From JBIICI01 sp044238935 (GTDB taxonomy: Bacteria > Pseudomonadota > Alphaproteobacteria > Micavibrionales > Micavibrionaceae), in NCBI GenBank assembly GCA_044238935.1, contig JBIICI010000004.1, forward strand, positions 1-64,000: 64,000 nucleotides of DNA, read 5' to 3'. Under the pieces are notes generated by a model. That model saw nothing but the letters and a program-made list of their open reading frames with translations, was not told where the DNA came from and searched no databases. How positions within the stretch are numbered: the first letter of the stretch is position 1; every line of letters begins with the position of its first letter. The position numbers and the translations under genes were made by a program. This document shows positions 34,574 to 43,998 of the stretch, piece by piece.

Positions 34574-35778
34574 CATCTCTTCCCTATGCTTACCCTGATT
34601 CCCGTGGCCATTTTGGTGATTATGGCGGGCGGTATGTTTCAGAAACCTTGATGCCCCTCATTTTAGAGGTCGAGGCTGCCTATAACCATATCCGCACCCA
34701 AGACTCTTTTTGGGAGGAATTGCACAGCCTGCAAACCGATTATGTCGGTCGCCCCAGCCCGCTTTATTTCGCCAAGCGCACAACCGAATTTTTGGGCGGT
34801 GCAAAAATTTATTTTAAACGCGATGAACTGAATCACACAGGCGCGCATAAGATCAATCATTGCTTGGGGCAAATCTTGCTGGCGCGCGCCATGGGCAAAA
34901 CCCGTATCATTGCTGAAACTGGCGCAGGGCAGCACGGCGTTGCCACAGCCACTGTATGTGCTTTATTCAATATGAAATGCACCATTTTTATGGGTGCGGT
35001 GGATGTGGAGCGTCAAAAACCAAACGTCTTTCGCATGAAATTATTAGGTGCAGAAATCGTACCAGTAACCAGCGGATCAGGTACATTAAAGGATGCCATG
35101 AATGAGGCGATGCGTGATTGGGTTGCCAATGTGCGCGATACCTATTATCTGATCGGCACAGTGGCAGGCCCCCACCCTTTTCCCCAAATGGTGCGCGATT
35201 TTCAATCGATAATTGGGGAGGAAACCAAGGCACAAATGCTGGAAAAAGAAGGCCGCTTGCCCGATAGCTTGGTTGCCTGTATCGGCGGCGGATCAAATGC
35301 GATGGGGCTGTTTTATCCCTTTATCAATGATGAATCGGTTAAAATGATTGGTGTGGAAGCCGCAGGACATGGGGTGGATACCAACCAACACGCCGCCAGT
35401 ATCTCAGGGGGCAGCCCTGCCATTTTACACGGTATGCGCAGCTATTATCTGCAAAATGAGGATGGTCAAATCCAAGAGGCGCATTCCATTTCCGCAGGCC
35501 TCGATTATCCGGGGATTGGCCCCGAACATGCTTTATTGCATGATCTCAAACGCGTTGAATATGTTTCCGTCACAGACAAAGACGCCTTAGCCGCATTCCA
35601 GCAATGCACAAGGCTGGAGGGCATCATCCCTGCCCTTGAACCATCGCACGCCTTCGCCCACGTCCTAAAAATCGCCCCCACTTTGCCCAAAGATCATCTA
35701 TTGGTCATGAATCTATGCGGTCGCGGTGATAAGGATATTTTCACCGTAGCGGATGCGTTGGGGATGGAAATTGAATGA
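34570..35778 (+). CDS. trpB: Tryptophan synthase beta chain
   Basis: PLP enzyme joining indole and serine to make tryptophan. 'GHFGDYGGRYVSETLMPLI' start, 'RDELNHTGAHKINHCLGQ' (PLP Lys in HKINH), 'AETGAGQHGVATATVCALF' and 'CIGGGSNAMGLFYPFI' (phosphate loop) are complete. Length 402 is normal. It should work with TrpA, but no trpA follows: the next gene, 9 bp on, is the convergent rloB-like gene. It is translationally coupled to the cytochrome b561 gene. Confidence 0.97.
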   Translation: MTSLPYAYPDSRGHFGDYGGRYVSETLMPLILEVEAAYNHIRTQDSFWEELHSLQTDYVGRPSPLYFAKRTTEFLGGAKIYFKRDELNHTGAHKINHCLGQILLARAMGKTRIIAETGAGQHGVATATVCALFNMKCTIFMGAVDVERQKPNVFRMKLLGAEIVPVTSGSGTLKDAMNEAMRDWVANVRDTYYLIGTVAGPHPFPQMVRDFQSIIGEETKAQMLEKEGRLPDSLVACIGGGSNAMGLFYPFINDESVKMIGVEAAGHGVDTNQHAASISGGSPAILHGMRSYYLQNEDGQIQEAHSISAGLDYPGIGPEHALLHDLKRVEYVSVTDKDALAAFQQCTRLEGIIPALEPSHAFAHVLKIAPTLPKDHLLVMNLCGRGDKDIFTVADALGMEIE

Positions 35779-35787
35779 TTTTTACAC

Positions 35788-36396
35788 CTACCCAAAAGAT
35801 GGGGGTTTTAAGTCATGAAGGATGTAAATATTGCTATGGGGCTTATCTGCTGCCACCCGATCTTTGAGGGATGATTTTTCATGTAATCCCAACAATTGAT
35901 CTCGTGCTTTGGAATGTTTGTAGGCATTGTCAAGGCAGACCTGATTGTTTAGTTTTTTCATAAAATCTTGGCATGGTTGGTCTTCTGTACTGTAGCGTTT
36001 TTCTTTCAAAACTTTATGATCTTTCTTGACTGTTTGAGGATGTTTATTCTCAAAATGTAACAGAACAGCATATTCAAAATTTGGAGCAGAAAATATATTA
36101 TGGATATTTTCGTTTTTGTCGCATTTTGGGATGTGATGATCGTTTGGGCTTAATGCATCAAGATCATGCACAATATAACAGCGTTCGTAGGGTGTCTTTT
36201 GATCTAACTCAGGTTTGGGATCAAGTCTTTTAGTCGCCTCTATATAAAGGCTGCCTAAATCCTGCCCCGTTGGATTAAAGATATGGGGTAGGTTAAGCGT
36301 ATGTTTCAGATAAAATTCCTCTGATTGTCCTTCCACAACAAAGCAGTATTTTTTTGCGCTGCTTTTCTTAGGGGCTTGTTCTGACTTACGCACCAT
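35788..36396 (-). CDS. RloB-like protein with TOPRIM-type motifs (defence pair, partner)
   Basis: A 202-residue protein. 'KKYCFVVEGQSEEFYLKHTL' has the VEG.sE.xY strand, and 'CYIVHDLDALSPNDHH' has a DxD, together resembling the Glu and DxD of TOPRIM nucleases. 'APNFEYAVLLHFEN' matches the RloB-family 'FE.WlLLHF' motif. The C-terminus is polar and less conserved. It lies 9 bp behind the AAA ATPase on the same strand. RloA/RloB-type pairs, including lactococcal AbiLi/AbiLii, act in phage defence; I infer the same role here. It may be a nuclease component triggered by the ATPase. More AT-rich than its neighbours. Confidence 0.72.
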   Translation of the reverse strand: MVRKSEQAPKKSSAKKYCFVVEGQSEEFYLKHTLNLPHIFNPTGQDLGSLYIEATKRLDPKPELDQKTPYERCYIVHDLDALSPNDHHIPKCDKNENIHNIFSAPNFEYAVLLHFENKHPQTVKKDHKVLKEKRYSTEDQPCQDFMKKLNNQVCLDNAYKHSKARDQLLGLHEKSSLKDRVAADKPHSNIYILHDLKPPSFG

Positions 36397-36405
36397 ACGC
36401 CAACT

Positions 36406-37590
36406 CTATTCTTCTTTCCCTAGATTCGGCACAGCGCCAAAATCACCATTCATATATTGATGCTGTAATCCAATCGGATCATATCCATCATAATCCGCAA
36501 TGGTTCTTAAGCTGGTTTCTTGGCTATCTGGATCGCGGTCAATCAGCCATATTTGATCGGCATTGGTCACTGATTGATGCATTAAACGCACATCATGGGT
36601 GCTGCATAATAAGATGCAATGATTTGGGTTTGTTTCAGGATTCCTAAACAAGTCGACGATGTGTTCAACGAGTTTCATGTGTAATGAAAGTTCAATTTCA
36701 TCAATAACAAATATTTGGTGTTTTCCTGAGTTCATTTTGATAAAAACATGGGCGATAAACTTAAAAAAAGCCTTAGTCCCTTCAGATTGTTTTTTGTAGG
36801 ATAGCCACTTTTGAGATTTATGCTGAAATACAATATCTTCTTTATTCTCATCATATTTTAAATCAATAATATCCCAGTCTGCTTTTTGAAGTGTTTCAAT
36901 AATATAATCTTTGTTCTTTATGATATCTTCATTGTAGGAAGATGCTTTAGAAATCCGATTTCGCCACTTTACACCCATAAAACAGAAAGACTCTGTAGAT
37001 GTCTCCATATTGCTTTGAAATTCTGACAAAGATTTGAATCGTTGATAAAAAATAGGCTCGTTATATAAATAATCTAACATGTTTAGAATATCTATGTCGT
37101 TAGCAAGTGCCTTATATTTCTCTGATTCTCCTTTGTACCAGTTAATTTTATTTTCATCTGCTCTTTCAAAAATAAGGATAGCGTTAGACTCTAATTTTTC
37201 TTTAACAATTTTACATCCATCACTTGATATAGAAATATGATAATCATACTCTATTGCATCTTGCCCACGAAATTTTAAATCAAAACAGCAGGGGAAATTT
37301 GTATCAAAAAAGTCTATTTTACGATCGACTTCATCTTTATTATCTTTATCTCTAAAAAGATATGGTCGATTAATAAAATCCACAAACGTTTGAATCGCTC
37401 TCAAAAAATTACTCTTACCCGATGCGTTCTTACCATATAAAATGTTAATCGTGTTGATCTCAAGCCCATTCACCTTTTGACGGGTTTCGGGGTTAAAGAT
37501 ATGATCGGGATCTAAATCCATGACCTCAAAGTTAATGGTCACCTTGTTTTTAAAGGAAGCGAAGTTTGTAACGCTGAATTCAACAAGCAT
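36406..37590 (-). CDS. RloA-like AAA (SMC/ABC-type) ATPase of a defence pair
   Basis: A 394-residue ATPase of the AAA_15/SMC-like class. 'MLVEFSVTNFASFKNKVTINF' is the typical start. Walker A is 'NILYGKNASGKSNFLRA', Walker B 'IFVIDEIELSLHMKLVEHI' with catalytic Glu, and 'LLCSTHDVRLM' follows as sensor/H-loop. The insert between Walker A and B carries no recognised domain and no fused TOPRIM, which is instead on the adjacent gene. Pairs of this kind (RloA-RloB, AbiL) form toxin-like or abortive phage defence systems. It lies between ppc and the rloB-like gene. Confidence 0.78.
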   Translation of the reverse strand: MLVEFSVTNFASFKNKVTINFEVMDLDPDHIFNPETRQKVNGLEINTINILYGKNASGKSNFLRAIQTFVDFINRPYLFRDKDNKDEVDRKIDFFDTNFPCCFDLKFRGQDAIEYDYHISISSDGCKIVKEKLESNAILIFERADENKINWYKGESEKYKALANDIDILNMLDYLYNEPIFYQRFKSLSEFQSNMETSTESFCFMGVKWRNRISKASSYNEDIIKNKDYIIETLQKADWDIIDLKYDENKEDIVFQHKSQKWLSYKKQSEGTKAFFKFIAHVFIKMNSGKHQIFVIDEIELSLHMKLVEHIVDLFRNPETNPNHCILLCSTHDVRLMHQSVTNADQIWLIDRDPDSQETSLRTIADYDGYDPIGLQHQYMNGDFGAVPNLGKEE

Positions 37591-37672
37591 ATAAGTTCTT
37601 TCAATAATACACAGAAAATGCGCTTAGTTTAAAATCAATATAGAAATAAAATCTTAATATTTCAATGCCTAT

Positions 37673-40621
37673 CTACCCCGTCGTCCCCAGCCCTGTTGCG
37701 ATCCCCTCAATGCTGGCGATAATCACGCGCTCATATTTTTCGCGTAAAGAATGATCGATGGTGTCTTCATCTTCTGCAATCAAGGCGCGGTATTTTTGCA
37801 AGAGGGAGACTTGCAAATAGCTTAAAGGGTCAAGATACGGCTCTTTGATCGCCATCGATAGGCGCGTGGCTTGATCCTCAGGGCGTGAAAGCAATGGCAC
37901 GCCGGTGACTTTTTCGACCATTTGACAGCTTTTTTGATATTCGCGGTAGATCAGGGGGAAAATGGATTTTGTATCACAGGTTTCGACACATAGGCCGCGA
38001 CCGTAATATTGCGCGATATTCATATCGCTTTGCAGCAATGTGATCTCGCAATTCTCAATCAAGCTACGGAAAAACGGCCAGTTTTGATACATGGTTTGAA
38101 GGGAGTCTAAATGCCCCTGTTCGATCAAAGCAGATAAGGCACTACCCATGCCGTACCAACCCGGAATGATTTGCCGTGATTGGAACCAACGGAAAACCCA
38201 TGGAATAGCGCGTAAATCCTTAATGCTTTTCATTTGACGGCGACGCGCAGGGCGTGAGCCGATTTTGACGAGTTCCACTTCGCGCGGCGTGACTTCTTCG
38301 AAATATTGGATAAAATCAGGGTGGTCGTGGACAAGGGCGCGGTAGGCTTTGAGGGATTCCACAGATAATTGCTCCGCCATACCCTCCCACGCAAGATCAA
38401 TCGTACCGCGCATACTTGATCCTTGGGGGTTCTGGGCTTGGATCAATGCGCTTAAAAGCTGGTCAAAATGCCGCCATGCGCGGGGGGCGACGTTATAGAG
38501 GCGCGAAATCACTTCGCCCTGTTCCGTCAATTCCTGCCCGTGATGCGTGGTTTGTGGCGGTAATGCCAAAATCGCGCGTTGTGTGGGTGCGCCGCCGCGT
38601 CCAATATTGCCGCCGCGCCCGTGGAAGAATCGTAAGGTCACGCCATATTTTTCTGCCACGGCCATCAACGCCTTTTGCGCTTTGTAAAGTTCCCATCCGC
38701 TGGTGATATAGCCGCCATCTTTGTTACTATCGGAATAACCTAGCATTACCAACTGGGTTTGGTTGCGGCATTTTAGCTGTTGTTGATAGGCGGGGTTTTT
38801 GAACATATCCTCAAGGATTTTCGGGGCGCTGCGTAAATCCTCAACTGTTTCAAACAACGGCACAATGTCCATATTGCTGTGGGCATGATCTTTGGTGTCA
38901 CTAAAGAAAAGCTGATTGACTTTCATGAGCAATAGCACATTTAACACATCACGCACATTGGTGGTCATGGATATAATAAAATGACGGCACGCCTGATCGC
39001 CCAAGCGGGGACGGCTTTTGCGGACGACGGAGAGCATTTGCATCAGGCGCAAAATGGCTTTGTCTTGGTCATTTTCGGGATCAAGGATCGGATCGTCATA
39101 GCTGCCTAAAATCTGCCCTGTGGTGAGGCTTGCTTTTTGCAAGAGATGCTGGGTGATGGCTTCGATTTTTGCCTCATTCGATAGATTTGTATAAGAGTCC
39201 GAAATGCCGTTCATAATGCAGTTCCCTGCAAGGCCTATATTTTCTGAATCTTCGCGAATATCAAGGCTGGCAAAATGAAAGCCAAACAGATCGACTTTGT
39301 GTATAAATCGTTTAATCTCTTGTTCCGCGGTTAAAACATAGCCATTGGCATGTAAAGCATCATAAATCATTTGCAAATCGGCGCGAAAGGCCGCCACATT
39401 TTTATAAACAAACGGCTGATCGGCGCGGTGCGGATCGAGGGGGGAAAATTTCAAGCTGTGCAGTAAGCGTTCCCGCACTAAATCCAATTTTAACCGATAC
39501 GGCTCATTTGTGCCCAGCTTATCCAAATGCGTGGTATCCAACCGCGCGCGGCGCATGGACTGCAAATCATTTTCAATGGACGTTAAAAACGCAGGATCAG
39601 GACGCGCAGCATAGATGGATGCGCTTAAGGAAGGGATAATTTCCATTAAATCCGCGGCATAGCATCGCAAAATAGATTTAAATTGTTTTTCCAAGGCTTG
39701 GGCGAACACATGGGATGTGACAAACGGATTGCCATCCATATCCCCCCCAACCCAGCTGCCCAATGTAATGAGGGGGCGGACATGATGATCATCTTTGTTG
39801 CCCCTGTGACGAGCAGAAAGACGCGCCACCATTTCATGAAATTCAGGCAAGACATGGTAATGCGTGCGGCTGAAATAGGTCAAAACGCTGCTGACCTCAT
39901 CTAATACAGTTGGCTTTGTCCAGCGGCTGAAATAGGTTGACCATAGGATTTCAATGCGTTGATGCAGCTGGTCAATGATTGATTCTTGCTCAAGGTAATT
40001 CAGGCGCGGATCATGCAACTGATCCATCAATTCAAACACTAAACGTTGGTGGCGCAAAATTGTTTGGCGTAAAATTTTGGTGGGGTGGGCAGTGGCAACA
40101 AGGCGCACATGCAGCTGTGATAAAATCCCCTCAATATCCTGCGCAGGCGTATCATGGATAGCGTTTTGAACATCAATTGTGGATCGTGCCCCACGGCAAA
40201 CATGATAGGTTTGCACAATATCACACAAGGTCAAAAACAACCGAAATGCGCTGGTGACTTTATCTAAACAATCCACCGCATCATGGGCAGATCGGTTACT
40301 TAAGAAAGCCTCCAAAATCTGTTCAAAATCATCGGCAACCCATTTTTGTTCACGTTGGCGGCCTTGTTTTGCGGTACGGCGCAGGGATTCCACCAGTTGA
40401 AATAAGTCTTCCCCCTCAATATCCACAATCACTTTGCCCAGCAATGCACCAACAAGCCTTAAATCATCTTGGATTTTCTGATCCGTATCAAGGGCAATAT
40501 AGCTGCCGCTTTGGTACGCCGACTCATCTTGGGGGTCTTGGGGGATAACCGGCAAGGACTCGCGCACCTGTAACGCCCATTTGCGAATGGATAAAGAATC
40601 AGAATATGCGGCTTGGGTCAT
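37673..40621 (-). CDS. ppc: Phosphoenolpyruvate carboxylase
   Basis: Carboxylates PEP to oxaloacetate to refill the TCA cycle. 'LHVRLVATAHPTKILRQTI' (catalytic His), 'WVGGDMDGNPFVTSHVF', 'VMLGYSDSNKDGGYITSGWEL', 'FHGRGGNIGRGGAPTQRAIL' and 'RAIPWVFRWFQSRQIIPGWYG' are the classic bacterial PEPC motifs. The first normally reads TAHPTE, so a Lys replaces Glu here ('TAHPTK'). Length 982 is slightly longer than usual (about 880-930). The C-terminus ends 'EGIATGLGTTG', near the expected ...TG end. Confidence 0.96.
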   Translation of the reverse strand: MTQAAYSDSLSIRKWALQVRESLPVIPQDPQDESAYQSGSYIALDTDQKIQDDLRLVGALLGKVIVDIEGEDLFQLVESLRRTAKQGRQREQKWVADDFEQILEAFLSNRSAHDAVDCLDKVTSAFRLFLTLCDIVQTYHVCRGARSTIDVQNAIHDTPAQDIEGILSQLHVRLVATAHPTKILRQTILRHQRLVFELMDQLHDPRLNYLEQESIIDQLHQRIEILWSTYFSRWTKPTVLDEVSSVLTYFSRTHYHVLPEFHEMVARLSARHRGNKDDHHVRPLITLGSWVGGDMDGNPFVTSHVFAQALEKQFKSILRCYAADLMEIIPSLSASIYAARPDPAFLTSIENDLQSMRRARLDTTHLDKLGTNEPYRLKLDLVRERLLHSLKFSPLDPHRADQPFVYKNVAAFRADLQMIYDALHANGYVLTAEQEIKRFIHKVDLFGFHFASLDIREDSENIGLAGNCIMNGISDSYTNLSNEAKIEAITQHLLQKASLTTGQILGSYDDPILDPENDQDKAILRLMQMLSVVRKSRPRLGDQACRHFIISMTTNVRDVLNVLLLMKVNQLFFSDTKDHAHSNMDIVPLFETVEDLRSAPKILEDMFKNPAYQQQLKCRNQTQLVMLGYSDSNKDGGYITSGWELYKAQKALMAVAEKYGVTLRFFHGRGGNIGRGGAPTQRAILALPPQTTHHGQELTEQGEVISRLYNVAPRAWRHFDQLLSALIQAQNPQGSSMRGTIDLAWEGMAEQLSVESLKAYRALVHDHPDFIQYFEEVTPREVELVKIGSRPARRRQMKSIKDLRAIPWVFRWFQSRQIIPGWYGMGSALSALIEQGHLDSLQTMYQNWPFFRSLIENCEITLLQSDMNIAQYYGRGLCVETCDTKSIFPLIYREYQKSCQMVEKVTGVPLLSRPEDQATRLSMAIKEPYLDPLSYLQVSLLQKYRALIAEDEDTIDHSLREKYERVIIASIEGIATGLGTTG

Positions 40622-40714
40622 AGGAAATGCCTTTTTCTTAAAAATAATGCTGTTTTTTTGTAGCGTATTTTTTCAAAAAAGTATAGAGGGGCATGGCATA
40701 TACTGATTTTAAAA

Positions 40715-41146
40715 TCAAAGAGTGGGCAATAAAACCGTATGAAACCAATAGGCATCCATTGTCTTAATCACGCGAATATATTGATCCATATTCACAGGTT
40801 TTGGGATATAGCCATTTGCATATAGATCATAGCTTGCCTGAATATCTTTTTGTGCGCAAGAGCTGGTCATAATAATCACAGGAATCGAGCGATATTCAGG
40901 CTTAGATTTTAAATATTCCAAAATCTGTACCCCATAGATTTTAGGCAAATTCAAATCCAACAATACCAAATCAGGGCGAGGCGCATCGTCATAAGGGGGT
41001 TTCTTATCGATAAACTGCAAGGCTTTTTCGCCATCCTTTGCAATATGCAGATCATAATCCAGCCCCGATTCTTCAAACGCTTCTTGCGCAAAAAAAACAT
41101 CCCCAGGGTTGTCTTCGACTAATAAAATATGGCGTTTCATGGTCAT
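40715..41146 (-). CDS. Response regulator receiver protein, Rcp1-like
   Basis: A single receiver domain without output domain. 'ILLVEDNPGDVFFAQEAF' (acidic pocket), 'PDLVLLDLNLPKIYGVQIL' with the phospho-acceptor Asp, 'VIIMTSSCAQKDI' (Ser/Thr switch) and 'YIPKPVNMDQYI' (Lys) are complete. The 'EDNPGD' and long loop before LDLNLP are typical of Rcp1-type regulators that partner with phytochrome-like kinases. It lies 33 bp downstream of the histidine kinase gene and is probably its partner. It may signal by protein contact or phosphotransfer. Confidence 0.9.
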   Translation of the reverse strand: MTMKRHILLVEDNPGDVFFAQEAFEESGLDYDLHIAKDGEKALQFIDKKPPYDDAPRPDLVLLDLNLPKIYGVQILEYLKSKPEYRSIPVIIMTSSCAQKDIQASYDLYANGYIPKPVNMDQYIRVIKTMDAYWFHTVLLPTL

Positions 41147-41179
41147 GTTTACCCTAATCCTAAACAGTTTGATACGAGA

Positions 41180-42547
41180 TTAAACCCCCGACATTATTTT
41201 TGGAATTGTGAAAAAAAAGCTTGTTCCCTGACCAAATCTTGATTCCAGCCAAATTCTGCCTCCTGCATTTTCAACCAGTTTCTTACAAATTGCCAACCCA
41301 ATACCTGTGCCAGAATATTCATACCCCCCATGCAAACGACGGAAAGGGATAAAAATTTGATCCAAATACTCACTCTGAACACCAATTCCATTATCCACAA
41401 CTTTAAATATATAACTCTTTATATCCTCTTGGCAAGAGATAAAAATCATTGGGTCACGATCATCGCGTTTATATTTGATGCTATTGATAATGAGATTTTG
41501 CAAAATTTGAACAAAGTGAATTTTATTGTAAATAATGATAGGTAAAGGATCAAAATCAACAATTGCGTTTGATTTTTTAATAATATTACGAATATCGGCC
41601 AAAACAAATTCCAGTGCGGATTCACACGAAACCTCTTCTAAAATCATGGGTTCTTTATCCAGCTGCACAAAACGCAATAAATCTGCAACCAATTGTTGCA
41701 TCCGCAGCGCACCATCATGGGCAAAATTCAGATAATTACCCCCTTTATCATCCAAACGATCCGCATATTTTTCCTTGAGTTGTTGCGTGTAAATCGTAAT
41801 CATACGCAATGGCTCTTGTAAATCATGGGAGGCCATGTAACAAAAACGCTCTAAATTCGTGTTTGTTTCCACAAGTTGATTGACTGCGGCTTCGATCGTA
41901 TTTTCAGATTGCCGTTGTTCGGTCACATCTTTTATAAAACAAAAATACCCACTGATGATTTTATCTTTTTGATAATCAGGCACGAAAGACAACTGCAATG
42001 ATCTGTGATTTGAATGCGATAACAGCATTTCAGCATAGCCAAATTCCTGTGCTGTATGAAAGCCTTGATCAAGCAATTCATGCGCATAACTCTCAAAAAA
42101 ATCATAAAATCTTTGCCCCACAAAACCCTGTTCATGGATCAAAAACAGCGATAAAAAAGATTGATTGGCGGATAAAATCTTTCTATCCTTATCCAGATGG
42201 ACAACGGCTTCTATTGTCTTGGACAAGGCGGCTTCCATACGTTGCAACCCAACATAAGGGCGCACTAAGATTTTATATCCAAATCCAAACATGAGGAAAG
42301 CCGCAAAGCATGATCCTGCGATAATATGAATCAAAAAATGAGAAAAAAGCGCTGATTTAATAAAATTATCAGAAATAAGCCCTGTTTTTTCTAAATACGG
42401 AATAAAAAAGATAAGATTGCTCAAGGTTAAAACAAAAACTGACGTGACCATAAAAACCAAGAACAGCCTAAAAACAGACTTTTCTTGATCATAGGTTCGG
42501 AGTAAACTATAGGGCATGTCGATTTTTAAAATAAGCCTTCTAAGCAT
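41180..42547 (-). CDS. Membrane sensor histidine kinase with PAS domain
   Basis: A 455-residue kinase. Two N-terminal membrane helices ('LFLVFMVTSVFVLTLSNLIFF', 'FLIHIIAGSCFAAFLMFGFGY') are followed by a PAS domain at about 110-215 ('SANQSFLSLFLIHEQGFVG', ending 'GYFCFIKDVTEQRQSE'). The HisKA H-box is 'ERFCYMASHDLQEPLRMI'. The HATPase domain has 'LQNLIINSIKYK', 'KVVDNGIGVQ' and 'GTGIGLAICKKLVENAGGRI'. The H-box HDLQEPLR is the phytochrome-type class that pairs with Rcp1-like regulators, as encoded downstream. The periplasmic loop is short, so the signal may be read in the membrane or by PAS. Start uncertain (42547 or 42517). Confidence 0.88.
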   Translation of the reverse strand: MLRRLILKIDMPYSLLRTYDQEKSVFRLFLVFMVTSVFVLTLSNLIFFIPYLEKTGLISDNFIKSALFSHFLIHIIAGSCFAAFLMFGFGYKILVRPYVGLQRMEAALSKTIEAVVHLDKDRKILSANQSFLSLFLIHEQGFVGQRFYDFFESYAHELLDQGFHTAQEFGYAEMLLSHSNHRSLQLSFVPDYQKDKIISGYFCFIKDVTEQRQSENTIEAAVNQLVETNTNLERFCYMASHDLQEPLRMITIYTQQLKEKYADRLDDKGGNYLNFAHDGALRMQQLVADLLRFVQLDKEPMILEEVSCESALEFVLADIRNIIKKSNAIVDFDPLPIIIYNKIHFVQILQNLIINSIKYKRDDRDPMIFISCQEDIKSYIFKVVDNGIGVQSEYLDQIFIPFRRLHGGYEYSGTGIGLAICKKLVENAGGRIWLESRFGQGTSFFFTIPKIMSGV

Positions 42548-42681
42548 TTAGGAAGAGAGTTTCAAAATATCAACCTAAAGTAAAATTTTCATTAAAGGAT
42601 TTTTATTATAAAAAAATGCTCTATATTAGCTTGTGTGTTTTTTTAGTTATCTTTAATTTATAATGAAAGTCTTTGGGAATC

Positions 42682-43944
42682 ATGCGTATTGCGATTATTG
42701 GCACAGGAATATCAGGGATGGGCGCAGCATGCTTACTTCATCCCCATCACGATATTGTGGTTTTTGAAAAAAATGCCTATGTGGGAGGCCACAGCAGAAC
42801 ATTAATAACACCTGATCATGTCCCTGTTGATACGGGATTTATTGTCTTTAATCATCGCAATTACCCCTTATTAACAGGATTATTTAAACATTATGGCGTT
42901 GATACCGCCAAAAGCAATATGTCCTTTGGAACATCAATTTCAAAAAAATCACAGCCTGCGTGGCTGGAATATAGCAGCAAAGGGGTTTTTGCCCAAAAAC
43001 GTAACCTTATTCGCCCTGATTTTTGGCGTATGCTGTTTGATATTGTGCGATTTAACAAACATGCTGATGAAATTTTGCAAACAAACAGCACCATATCCTT
43101 ACGGGACTATCTGAAACATTTAAAAATGGGGGATTGGTTTGGTCGCTATTATCTGCAAGCTATGGGCGCCGCGATCTGGAGCTGTTCCGTTGAAACCATT
43201 CTTGATTTTCCTGCACGCAGCTTTATTCAATTCTTTAAAAATCACGGTTTGTTGACCATCAAAAACCATCCGCAATGGTACAGCGTCATTGGCGGCAGCC
43301 GTGCCTATGTTGAAAAAATCACGGCCTCTTTTGCGGATAAAATTCATTTAAATTGCGGCGCTGTGCGGGTCACACGTACAAAAGACAATCAATGTATTGT
43401 CACCGATACACAGGGGAAAGAGACTCTGTTTGATCATATTATCTTTGCCTGTCACGCAGATGAGGCATTGGATATAATTGATGCCCCAACCGATGCAGAA
43501 ATCGATGTTTTAGGCGGCGTTGCCTATCAACCCAACCGAGCTGTCCTGCACCAAGATTCCAGCTTTATGCCCAAAAACAAAAAAAGCTGGGCGAGCTGGA
43601 TTTATCTGTCCGAAGATTTAAATGATACGGGGGCATCTGTATCCTTGACTTATTGGATGAATAATCTACAAATTTTAAAAACACAAAACCCTGTTTTTGT
43701 AACGCTTAATCCAGCCAGAGAGCCGCAAAATATCATTAACAGCCATATTTTCACACATCCTGTTTTTAATGATAAAACCCTAAAATCACAAAACACCCTC
43801 CCCCTTATCCAAGGAAAAGATCGATTATGGTTTTGCGGCGCATGGCAACGATACGGATTCCACGAAGATGGGCTGTTAAGCGCCGTCAATCTGGTGAAAC
43901 AAATCGCCCCAGATTTGGACTTGCCAGATTGGTGTATTGTATAA
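42682..43944 (+). CDS. FAD/NAD(P)-dependent oxidoreductase (amine-oxidase fold)
   Basis: A flavoprotein of 420 residues. The FAD-binding start is 'MRIAIIGTGISGMGAACLL' and 'VVFEKNAYVGGHSRT'. 'VDTGFIVFNHRNYPLL' and the later 'GAAIWSCSVETILDFPA' with 'SWASWIYLSEDLNDTGASVSLTYWMNNLQ' match the COG2907 group, often found near cyclopropane fatty acid or DUF1365 genes, although none is here. The C-terminal 'RLWFCGAWQRYGFHEDGLLSAV' closes the FAD domain. The ATG at 42682 is chosen; a TTG at 42673 adds three residues. Its substrate is unknown. Confidence 0.86.
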   Translation: MRIAIIGTGISGMGAACLLHPHHDIVVFEKNAYVGGHSRTLITPDHVPVDTGFIVFNHRNYPLLTGLFKHYGVDTAKSNMSFGTSISKKSQPAWLEYSSKGVFAQKRNLIRPDFWRMLFDIVRFNKHADEILQTNSTISLRDYLKHLKMGDWFGRYYLQAMGAAIWSCSVETILDFPARSFIQFFKNHGLLTIKNHPQWYSVIGGSRAYVEKITASFADKIHLNCGAVRVTRTKDNQCIVTDTQGKETLFDHIIFACHADEALDIIDAPTDAEIDVLGGVAYQPNRAVLHQDSSFMPKNKKSWASWIYLSEDLNDTGASVSLTYWMNNLQILKTQNPVFVTLNPAREPQNIINSHIFTHPVFNDKTLKSQNTLPLIQGKDRLWFCGAWQRYGFHEDGLLSAVNLVKQIAPDLDLPDWCIV

Positions 43945-43977
43945 AAAAACAGCCCACTGAAAAGGAGGGCTGTTTTT
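43945..43977. terminator. Bidirectional intrinsic terminator
   Basis: AAAAACAGCCC and GGGCTGTTTTT form an 11-bp stem with an 11-base loop between the convergent FAD oxidoreductase and rpsD genes. The A and T runs on both sides fit termination from either direction. Confidence 0.85.
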
Positions 43978-43998
43978 AAGAAAACGAATAAGATCAAA

